7,134 nucleotides of DNA from JAUVIB01 sp964424545 (GTDB taxonomy: Bacteria > Calditrichota > Calditrichia > Calditrichales > Calditrichaceae). The DNA lies in NCBI GenBank assembly GCA_964424545.1, contig CAYRJN010000196.1, positions 1 through 7,134 of the forward strand, given 5' to 3'. The notes below the pieces were generated by a model, which worked only from the letters and a program-made list of their open reading frames with translations, was not told where the DNA came from and searched no databases. A program made the position numbers and the translations under genes. Positions within the stretch are counted from its first letter, which is position 1. Every line of letters begins with the position of its first letter. Positions 1-5,588 of the stretch are shown in pieces.

Positions 1-259
1 GCCTGCTCTGTTTTGCGCCCCGCTTGCATCCATAAGCCTCTAAAACTTCATGGGCTTCCCACCAATAACCGAAATTAAAAAGGTCTATCGCATATAAATA
101 TTTTTCGCATGTTCGCCAGTCATTTTCCCAAATCGTTATCATACAATCGGGAATGGCCCTATTGCTTTTATCACGGCGATGCATTCCCTGTCCGGGAATA
201 TATTTCTCGGACGGCAGCGGAAATTCGCTATATCGATGTACCGCATGATGGTCAAACAT
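1..259 (-). CDS. DUF309 domain protein, N-terminal part, with apparent frameshift near the window edge
   Basis: An ATG at 257-259 opens a frame of 86 codons that stays open to the window edge. It lies 16 nt after the era stop, so it is probably the last visible gene of that transcription unit; no clear Shine-Dalgarno precedes it. The translation has the layout of the longer DUF309 proteins: a Y-I-P-G segment (residues 20-23), then an I-D-L-F-N-x-G-Y-x-W-E-A-H-E block (58-71), the family's hallmark. The function of DUF309 is unknown; the domain is a small helical one. After E74 (codon 38-40) the frame reads A-Y-G-C-K-R, which does not look like the family. Shifting by one base from position 35 gives L-W-M-Q-A-G-R-K-T-E-Q, which matches the usual continuation (L-W-x-x-A-G-R). 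A one-base deletion next to positions 35-36 therefore seems likely, either a real mutation or a sequence error. The C-terminal part lies outside the window. Confidence 0.8.
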   Translation of the reverse strand, partial: MFDHHAVHRYSEFPLPSEKYIPGQGMHRRDKSNRAIPDCMITIWENDWRTCEKYLYAIDLFNFGYWWEAHEVLEAYGCKRGAKQSR

Positions 260-275
260 AATTAGGCCGCATCGC

Positions 276-1172
276 TTAGTAACCCAATCGTTTAAGTTTC
301 AGTTCGTTCTTGCGCCATTTTTCCAAAACTTTTACCTTCACTTCAAGATAGACTTTACGGCCGAGAAATTCTTCAATATCTTTACGCGCCGCTGTAGAAA
401 CAGCTTTCAAGGCCGCGCCCTGCTTTCCGATAATAATGCTTTTTTGTGACATACGTTCCACATAGATTACGGCATAAATATAATCTTTCCCACGCTCGCG
501 TTCTTTAAACTCCTCGATCGTTACTTCGGTAGAATAGGGAATTTCATCTTTATAATATTGAAAAATTTTCTCTCGAATAATCTCCGATACAAAAAAACGC
601 TCCGGTTGGTCGGTAATCAAATCCGGCGGATAATAGGGCAGTCCTTTCGGAAGCCGTTTAACCAATTCTTCCCGCAGCTCTTCCAAACCGTCTTGTAAAG
701 ACGCCGAAATGGGAATAATGGTTTTAAATCCGTACGCTTTTTCATAAAGGCTCATAAGCGGTAAAATATCCGCCTTTTGAATAACATCAATTTTATTTAT
801 CAAACAAATAATCGGTTTATGCTTTGGATTAAGCGCATTAAAATCAACCTTAACGGGATGCTTTTTATCCGATGCGTCTACAATAAACAGCAGGATATCG
901 GCATCTTGTGCGGCGTCATCCACATATTCCATTAATTTTTCCTGCATCTTGTATTTCGGACTAATGATACCGGGCGTATCGATAAAAACAACCTGGTAAT
1001 CTTCGCCCGAAAGAATACCGAGTACCTTTTTACGCGTCGTTTGCGGACGAGCGGAAATGATGGATAGTTTGATATCCAATAATGCGTTTAATAAGGTCGA
1101 TTTACCCGCATTGGGCAGGCCGATAATACTCACATAACCGGATTTATAATTTTCAGGAATTTTTATATTCAT
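276..1172 (-). CDS. era: GTPase Era, ribosome small-subunit assembly factor
   Basis: Era is a GTP-binding protein that associates with the 3' end of 16S rRNA through a KH domain and assists 30S maturation, often at the inner face of the membrane. The 298 residues match the usual length of about 300. The G domain shows G1 G-L-P-N-A-G-K-S (18-25), the switch I region A-R-P-Q-T-T-R (41-47), G3 D-T-P-G (65-68), G4 N-K-I-D (126-129) and G5 S-A-S (156-158). The C-terminal KH domain carries the RNA-binding loop G-K-Q-G (249-252) and the conserved ending with K-V-L-E-K-W-R-K. The G1 loop has N-A-G-K-S where many Era proteins have N-V-G-K-S, a mild variant. The ATG at 1170-1172 is the only credible start because the next Met is residue 76; a G-rich GGGTAG lies about 8 nt upstream. 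The gene begins inside the last 20 nt of the upstream unknown gene, which suggests translational coupling. Confidence 0.97.
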   Translation of the reverse strand: MNIKIPENYKSGYVSIIGLPNAGKSTLLNALLDIKLSIISARPQTTRKKVLGILSGEDYQVVFIDTPGIISPKYKMQEKLMEYVDDAAQDADILLFIVDASDKKHPVKVDFNALNPKHKPIICLINKIDVIQKADILPLMSLYEKAYGFKTIIPISASLQDGLEELREELVKRLPKGLPYYPPDLITDQPERFFVSEIIREKIFQYYKDEIPYSTEVTIEEFKERERGKDYIYAVIYVERMSQKSIIIGKQGAALKAVSTAARKDIEEFLGRKVYLEVKVKVLEKWRKNELKLKRLGY

Positions 1173-1758
1173 TAATTTTTCTACCCAATTTAATGATCTG
1201 CATAATTTTTTTAATTAACGTTTCATGCTCGGTATCTTTCAGCAGTTCGGCGCTTTCCTGTTCAAAAAGAATGCCCGTCGGCCCGAAATAAATATAGGAC
1301 ATATCTTCGCAAATATTCAATAATTCTTTAACTTCTTTCAATTGTGCTATTTTTTTAACCGATTTTTTAGAAACGGGACGCAAAATGAACGCTTTCCCCT
1401 TATCGTTTTCCAACGTTAAAAAATCTTCAAGCGGTCCTGCATCCTGTATTTTTAACCACTCTTTACCGACAATTGAAAAACTGACGGGAGAATCACTTTC
1501 CATCGAAAGATTAATATAATTTACGCGTCTATTTTGTTCGCGCGCGGAACTGAAATTAATGGTAACGGCCACGGAATCAATTTTTCCGGAAAAAACCGGC
1601 GGATTGAAAATATTCCTGCGGCCGACGCGCCCCTTATAATAATCCTCGAAATCAAGCAAATTACGATGTACGGCATCCCACAGCGTTTTGCGAATCCAAA
1701 CCATGATAAAAAAGACGAGAAAAATCACAAAAATAAAAATCACAAAATAGATAATCAT
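1153..1758 (-). CDS. Uncharacterised single-pass membrane protein
   Basis: I do not recognise this 201-residue protein. Residues 2-21 are an uninterrupted hydrophobic helix (I, V, F, L rich) followed by W-I-R-K, as expected for an N-terminal membrane anchor; no lipobox or signal-peptidase site is evident. The positive charges after the helix (R23, K24, then R32) favour a cytoplasmic C-terminal domain, though this is only the positive-inside rule. Residues about 55-130 alternate in a way that suggests beta strands (for example I-D-S-V-A-V-T-I-N-F and A-F-I-L-R-P), and about 132-195 is mostly helical, with a Y-I-Y-F-G-P-T-G-I-L-F turn near 155-165. The start is supported by a GAAAGG Shine-Dalgarno. 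It sits 12 nt after the M50 protease gene and overlaps the start of era by 20 nt in another frame, so it is almost certainly co-transcribed with both. A role at the membrane linked to either neighbour is speculation. Confidence 0.82.
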   Translation of the reverse strand: MIIYFVIFIFVIFLVFFIMVWIRKTLWDAVHRNLLDFEDYYKGRVGRRNIFNPPVFSGKIDSVAVTINFSSAREQNRRVNYINLSMESDSPVSFSIVGKEWLKIQDAGPLEDFLTLENDKGKAFILRPVSKKSVKKIAQLKEVKELLNICEDMSYIYFGPTGILFEQESAELLKDTEHETLIKKIMQIIKLGRKINEYKNS

Positions 1759-1763
1759 TGCAG

Positions 1764-1769
1764 CCTTTC
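1764..1769 (-). promoter_or_regulatory. Shine-Dalgarno of the unknown membrane protein
   Basis: The transcript reads GAAAGG five nt before the ATG at 1756-1758, directly after the TAA of the protease gene. This spacing supports the chosen start and suggests that ribosomes finishing the protease can reinitiate here. Confidence 0.65.
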
Positions 1770-1770
1770 A

Positions 1771-2904
1771 TTAATTGGGCACATAAATGGGCATGGGAGA
1801 AAAGGAGATTACAAGCATGATAAAAGCAAAACGCCCAAGTATTTCACGCACAAAACCCAATTCAACGGAATCATCGAGCGTGGGAGGATGGGAAAAGCGA
1901 ATCAGGAAAAAAATAAGGAATATCCACAACACCCAGATATATGAATTATAGTTAATAATTAAATACATGGTTAATATTACTAAAAAAAGAAAAAAAGAAT
2001 AGGCGATCCAACGCGATTTTTTGCCAAACAAGGCATAACTGATATGACCGCCGTCCAACTGACCGATGGGAAACAGATTTATGGCCGTTACCAACAGCCC
2101 GAACCAACCGGCAAAAATAAAGGGGAAATGATACATCTCGCTCATGGGAAGCCGCTCGCCTCCAAATATTGAGGATATCCAGTCGAATAAAAGCGTATGT
2201 CCTAGCGTTAATTCTATACCACCGCTCATATCAAGGGGATGTATTTGTAAAATATGATAATTAATTCCGGCGGAATCAGGCAATCGGGAAAAACCGATAA
2301 ACAAAAAGACAATCGATGCGATAAATCCTGCGATAGGCCCGGCGATACCGATATCAAAAAGCGCTTTTTTATTAGGGATAAGCGAACGCATTTTAATAAA
2401 AGCGCCTAATGTTCCGGGATGAAAACCAGGGAAAAAGAATGGGATAAAATAGGGCAGCGAAGTATCCACTTTATAATAACGCGCCGCCAAATAGTGCCCC
2501 ATTTCATGCAAAAATAAAATAGTCAGCAAAGCAAAAGAATATTCAAATCCGTAAGAGAACTCCAGCAAAGAGTTAAAAGGATTTTTCCCCTGAAGGATGG
2601 CGCCGGTAATTGTGGTGGTTACGATGGTAAATAAAAAGAGAAGCGTATGCACAAAATAACTTTTTATAACTTCGAATTTTCCACCGATAATTATTTTTAT
2701 ATAATATTTGGTTTGCGAACTCTGTAAATCGCTAAATATTCCTCTGTTGAAAAGCTCATCTTGAATCTTTACAACTTCATTTTCGCTGATCTTATTTTTC
2801 CCAATGGAGTAAACCGGCGCTCCGATAAAACCGCTTAACGGGCCTGATTTCATCCTGCCGGCAATAATTTTTTTAGCTGTTCTTTTTATTTCTCGTTTTT
2901 TCAT
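1771..2904 (-). CDS. Site-2 protease family (M50) intramembrane zinc metalloprotease, EGY-like
   Basis: Site-2 proteases cut substrate helices inside the membrane, typically releasing anti-sigma factors or other membrane-tethered regulators. The 377-residue protein has the zinc motif H-E-M-G-H at 133-137 (ligands H133 and H137, catalytic E134) and the second signature L-F-P-I-G-Q-L-D-G-G-H at 277-287, with D284 as third ligand. A conserved G-P-I-A-G-F loop is at 189-194. Hydrophobic segments lie near 83-103, 121-141, 183-205, 262-280, 298-317, 320-336 and 356-370. There is no PDZ domain between the motifs, unlike RseP; the N-P-I/L-x-x-L-D-G-G-type second motif in the form F-P-I-G-Q-L-D-G-G, plus an 80-residue soluble N-terminal region, resemble the EGY/S2P-like_2 branch. 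The ATG at 2902-2904 has only a weak purine-rich AGAAAAA upstream. It follows pcm after 95 nt and leads the unknown gene and era. The substrate cannot be told from this window. Confidence 0.92.
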   Translation of the reverse strand: MKKREIKRTAKKIIAGRMKSGPLSGFIGAPVYSIGKNKISENEVVKIQDELFNRGIFSDLQSSQTKYYIKIIIGGKFEVIKSYFVHTLLFLFTIVTTTITGAILQGKNPFNSLLEFSYGFEYSFALLTILFLHEMGHYLAARYYKVDTSLPYFIPFFFPGFHPGTLGAFIKMRSLIPNKKALFDIGIAGPIAGFIASIVFLFIGFSRLPDSAGINYHILQIHPLDMSGGIELTLGHTLLFDWISSIFGGERLPMSEMYHFPFIFAGWFGLLVTAINLFPIGQLDGGHISYALFGKKSRWIAYSFFLFLVILTMYLIINYNSYIWVLWIFLIFFLIRFSHPPTLDDSVELGFVREILGRFAFIMLVISFSPMPIYVPN

Positions 2905-2931
2905 ATTGTTTTTCTAAAATTCAATAGTGTG

Positions 2932-2960
2932 ATTATCCGATATGAGCAATAATGATAGCA
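2932..2960 (-). promoter_or_regulatory. Possible promoter for the protease-unknown-era-DUF309 group
   Basis: The 95-nt pcm-protease gap is the second-longest in the window. On the minus strand it contains GATAAT (2932-2937), five of six matches to the sigma70 -10 box and placed about 28 nt before the protease ATG. The hexamer at the matching -35 position (2955-2960, 17-nt spacer) is a poor match, so if this is a promoter it is weak, activator dependent, or uses another sigma factor. An inverted repeat covers the -35 position. Confidence 0.3.
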
Positions 2961-2966
2961 TCATTA
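2950..2966. repeat. Perfect 7-bp inverted repeat with 3-nt centre, operator-like
   Basis: The 17-nt sequence TAATGATAGCATCATTA is a perfect inverted repeat (TAATGAT / ATCATTA) around AGC. It sits in the middle of the pcm-protease gap and overlaps the -35 position of the possible promoter there, the arrangement expected of a repressor site. The arms are AT-rich and no T tract follows on the minus strand, so it is not a standard terminator. A single occurrence in AT-rich DNA could be chance. Confidence 0.4.
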
Positions 2967-2999
2967 ATTGGATAGAACTTTCGTTGTCTAAAGGTTGTA

Positions 3000-3731
3000 T
3001 TATTCTTTCTTTTGGATTTTTCCCGTCATAGGCACAAAACGCACGGGCAGTACGCTTTCCATATCAATGCCGCTATCGCTTTTTTTAACAATTACAAGCT
3101 CTTGCAGATATTCGCCTACCGGCAGCACCATGCGGCCGCCTATTTTAAGCTGCTGTAACAACGGCTGAGGAATATTCGGAGGCGCCGCCGTAACAATGAT
3201 AGCGTCAAAAGGAGCTTTTTCCGGCCAGCCGTTATAACCGTCGCCCTGCCTAACCACAACATTATCATAATGCAATTCGTGAAGTATCTTTTTTGCCTTA
3301 GCAGCCAACTCGGGTATAATCTCGATGGTAAAAACAGAATCGACGATTGCAGAAAGCACAGCAGCCTGATATCCCGAACCGGTGCCAATTTCCAAAACAC
3401 GGCTGTTCTTATTCGCTTGCAGCTGCTCCGTCATAAATGCGACTATATATGGTTGACTTATAGTTTGTCCTTTACCGATGGGTTGAGGTTCGTCAGCATA
3501 GGCTTGGCGGGCGTTGCTTTCCGGCATAAAAAGGTGCCTCGGCACTTTCATCATGGCATTTAGAACAGTCCTATCTTTTACGCCGCGCGCGATGATCTGA
3601 TTTTTGACCATCGTATGCCTAAGGGCTTCATAATCGCTATTTTGCTCCTGCATTTTTTTCTCCTGCACGCAGGCGCTTAATATAAACGCACATGTAAAAA
3701 CTATGGATATTACTTTTTTTTTCATAAACAT
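3000..3731 (-). CDS. pcm: Protein-L-isoaspartate O-methyltransferase with lipoprotein signal peptide
   Basis: PCMT methylates the alpha-carboxyl of L-isoaspartyl residues in aged proteins using S-adenosylmethionine, starting their repair to aspartate. The family blocks are clear: V-P-R-H-L-F (63-68), the substrate-binding G-Q-T-I-S-Q-P-Y (88-95), the SAM-binding V-L-E-I-G-T-G-S-G-Y-Q (112-122), acidic E137 after strand 2, and D-A-I-I-V-T-A-A-P (about 176-184). Unlike the standard cytoplasmic enzyme of about 208 residues, this one has 243 because of an N-terminal extension: K4-K6, a hydrophobic stretch 7-17, then the lipobox L-S-A-C with C21, and a polar linker to about 40. This predicts a lipid-anchored, exported enzyme. 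Start choice is uncertain: ATG at 3731 or at 3725 (residue 3) both keep the signal; neither has a strong Shine-Dalgarno. Met41 could start a cytoplasmic form of 203 residues. It lies 14 nt after the kinase gene, so the two are probably co-transcribed. Confidence 0.94.
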   Translation of the reverse strand: MFMKKKVISIVFTCAFILSACVQEKKMQEQNSDYEALRHTMVKNQIIARGVKDRTVLNAMMKVPRHLFMPESNARQAYADEPQPIGKGQTISQPYIVAFMTEQLQANKNSRVLEIGTGSGYQAAVLSAIVDSVFTIEIIPELAAKAKKILHELHYDNVVVRQGDGYNGWPEKAPFDAIIVTAAPPNIPQPLLQQLKIGGRMVLPVGEYLQELVIVKKSDSGIDMESVLPVRFVPMTGKIQKKE

Positions 3732-3745
3732 GATTCTAATATAAA

Positions 3746-5500
3746 CTACACAATTCTTTTAAAATATATCTTAAACGTTGTGCCTTTACCTGTTTCGGAC
3801 TCCACTTCAATGCGTCCTTTATGCTGTTCTATCACTTTTTTTACAATGGCCAGTCCCAATCCGGTGCCCTCTTTTTTACCGCTGGTAACAAAGGACTCAA
3901 ACAGCTTATCTTTAATCTCGTCTGGAATGCCTTTGCCCGTATCGGAAAGCAAAAATTCAACGTCATCGCCGCGCTGATTGGCTATTATGGAAAATTTACC
4001 CCCCGATTCCATCGCCTCCAAAGCATTTTTCATAATATTGGTAAATATGCGGTTTATTTTATCCGGATCGACATAAATCATACTGGCCGTGTTGCAGGCG
4101 TATTCAAATTCATAACCTTTCTTTTTTATATCATTTTCGTAGGCTTTTACGAAACGATCGAGTAGTTTATCCACGGCCGTTTTTACCGGTAATATGGTGG
4201 TTTTCCCTTTGGAAAAATCGAGAATATCTTTGGTCATATTTGTCAATGTCTTAATTTGATCGTTAATGATTTCGGCATACTCAGCGCGCGTTTCGGCATC
4301 GTCTTCTTCCTGCATCAATTCGGCAAAGCCGGCAATATTATTTATAGGCGTACGCAGGTCGTGCACAATAGTGCTCATCATCGTACCAATAGCAGCGAGA
4401 CGGTCAGCCTTAACTTTTTGATCGCGCAGGCGGAATGATTCGATTATCCTACCGATTTGTCCTGTTACGGATTGCAGCAACTCAATATCTTCATGCCTGA
4501 AAAATTCATTCTCTTCGGGGGTATTAATGAGTTCCAACATTCCGATAACTTTATTTGATATTTTAATCGGAGCGCATACATATTGATTGATTTTTATTCC
4601 GATCAGGCGCTGGAACTCATCGGAAACAATTTTTTCGGCGCTTGCATCGTTGCTATAATAGAGCTCCCCGCTTTGCAAAACTTTACCGCTGACGCCATTT
4701 ATAGGAGAAAGTTTAGCCGTTAATATTTTTTCACTGTCGATATCGGCCGCTGCAATATTGCTAATCGATTTTCCTTCTTTATCCAATACATAAATTACCG
4801 CCCCTTCGACTTTCAGCGTTTTAGATATTTTTTTTATTAATATATTCAACAATTCATTAAGGTCGTACGCCTTGCTGGATTCCTTTTCAATGTCAAATAG
4901 TAAATTTATTTCCGAGACCTTTTTTTCGAGCGCCGTATAAAGCCGGGCGTTAATGATAGCGATAGCCACCTGAGAGGCAAGGCTGCTTAACAGATCTTCA
5001 TCGGAATCTTCAAAAACACCGTTATTTTTATTTAATACCTGCAAAACTCCGATAATGCGCGGTTTTCGTTTTTTATTTTTTGTCGGCTCAAAAATAGGCA
5101 TGCACAAAATACTACGCGTTCTAAAACCGGTTTTCTTATCCGTGGAAGAATCAAAACGTTCGTCTTTATAGGCATCTTTTATATTAATTGTTTCTCCGGT
5201 TTTGGCAACATGCCCGGCGATCCCCTGTCCTATTTTAAGACGAATCTCCTTAACTTCGGCTTTTTGAGCAATTTTTGACCAAAGCTCGTCCTTTTCTTCG
5301 TCTACAATAAAAAACGTCGAGCGTTCGGCGTTTAACAGCGGTGTCATTTCATCCATAATTAATTGCAACAAACGATCAATATTCAATTCCGAACTCAACG
5401 TTTTTCCAATTTGCTGAATAGAATTTAAAACCGTCGTTTTTTTGCTTAACTCTTCCCGAAGAAAAGCGACCTCTTTTTTTAAATTATCTTGTGAAGACAC
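3746..5500 (-). CDS. Soluble GAF-GAF sensor histidine kinase
   Basis: The 584-residue protein has no membrane segment, so it should sense a cytoplasmic or diffusible signal. Order: short coiled coil (about 5-35), GAF1 (about 40-190), linker helix, GAF2 (about 208-355), HisKA dimerisation domain (about 365-430) and HATPase_c (about 470-584). The H-box V-H-D-L-R-T-P-I gives phospho-acceptor H380; D381 and T384 form the DxxT pattern linked to phosphatase activity in HisKA kinases. The ATP site shows the N-box N-I-M-K-N-A-L-E-A-M (N492), G1 D-T-G-K-G-I-P (520-526) and G2 G-T-G-L-G-L (545-550). All catalytic residues appear intact. GAF1 has the N-K...F-x3-D-E signature (N157, K158, F163, D167, E168) seen in cyclic-nucleotide-binding GAF domains; in GAF2 it is degenerate (N326-T327). 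The start is GTG (5498-5500), supported by a strong Shine-Dalgarno and an in-frame TAA 13-15 nt upstream. No response regulator is in the window, so its partner is unknown. Confidence 0.95.
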   Translation of the reverse strand: MSSQDNLKKEVAFLREELSKKTTVLNSIQQIGKTLSSELNIDRLLQLIMDEMTPLLNAERSTFFIVDEEKDELWSKIAQKAEVKEIRLKIGQGIAGHVAKTGETINIKDAYKDERFDSSTDKKTGFRTRSILCMPIFEPTKNKKRKPRIIGVLQVLNKNNGVFEDSDEDLLSSLASQVAIAIINARLYTALEKKVSEINLLFDIEKESSKAYDLNELLNILIKKISKTLKVEGAVIYVLDKEGKSISNIAAADIDSEKILTAKLSPINGVSGKVLQSGELYYSNDASAEKIVSDEFQRLIGIKINQYVCAPIKISNKVIGMLELINTPEENEFFRHEDIELLQSVTGQIGRIIESFRLRDQKVKADRLAAIGTMMSTIVHDLRTPINNIAGFAELMQEEDDAETRAEYAEIINDQIKTLTNMTKDILDFSKGKTTILPVKTAVDKLLDRFVKAYENDIKKKGYEFEYACNTASMIYVDPDKINRIFTNIMKNALEAMESGGKFSIIANQRGDDVEFLLSDTGKGIPDEIKDKLFESFVTSGKKEGTGLGLAIVKKVIEQHKGRIEVESETGKGTTFKIYFKRIV

Positions 5501-5506
5501 GGTTAT

Positions 5507-5513
5507 CCCTTCT
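5507..5513 (-). promoter_or_regulatory. Shine-Dalgarno deciding the GTG start of the histidine kinase
   Basis: The transcript reads AGAAGGG six nt before the GTG at 5498-5500. It is the best ribosome-binding site in the window. Together with the in-frame TAA at 5513-5515 it excludes an upstream start and supports GTG over any later ATG. Confidence 0.75.
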
Positions 5514-5546
5514 TAAAGTATTATTCCGTTTAATTTAGTGTTTTAC

Positions 5547-5575
5547 AGAATAAAATCAACCTTTAATCAAATCAA
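5547..5575 (-). promoter_or_regulatory. Possible sigma70-like promoter for the kinase-pcm unit
   Basis: On the minus strand TTGATT (5570-5575, four of six to the -35 consensus) and TATTCT (5547-5552, four of six to the -10 consensus) are separated by 17 nt, the ideal spacing. They sit about 45-75 nt before the kinase GTG in the 88-nt gap after mscS. In such AT-rich DNA other pairings also fit, for example TTGATT (5565-5570) with TGTAAA (5542-5547), so the exact boxes are uncertain. No convincing terminator hairpin for mscS is present in the gap, so read-through from mscS remains possible. Confidence 0.35.
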
Positions 5576-5588
5576 TTTATACTTATGT

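Noticed and set aside
258..275. Short reading frame starting at an ATG at 272-274 just after era
   Set aside because: It reads only six codons (M-R-P-N-Y-V) to a TGA and is out of frame with the DUF309 start at 259, so it is not a longer DUF309 start nor a credible peptide.
1534..1944. Plus-strand open frame of 136 codons
   Set aside because: It lies antisense across the unknown gene and the end of the protease gene, both of which have good coding features. Its product is low-complexity, rich in K, N, H and I, with no family motif.
2950..2966. Inverted repeat as a rho-independent terminator for pcm
   Set aside because: The stem is AT-rich and no run of T follows on the minus strand, so it fits an operator or chance better than a terminator.
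3140..3400. Minus-strand open frame nested in pcm
   Set aside because: It overlaps the SAM-binding core of pcm in another frame; the pcm frame has intact family motifs and this one has none.
3821..4165. Plus-strand open frame opposite the kinase ATPase domain
   Set aside because: It is a shadow of the HATPase_c coding region, with no recognisable domain and no ribosome-binding site of note.
5501..5588. Terminator or small RNA in the mscS-kinase gap
   Set aside because: Repeated GATT-type words are present but no stable GC-containing hairpin with a T tract is visible on the minus strand.
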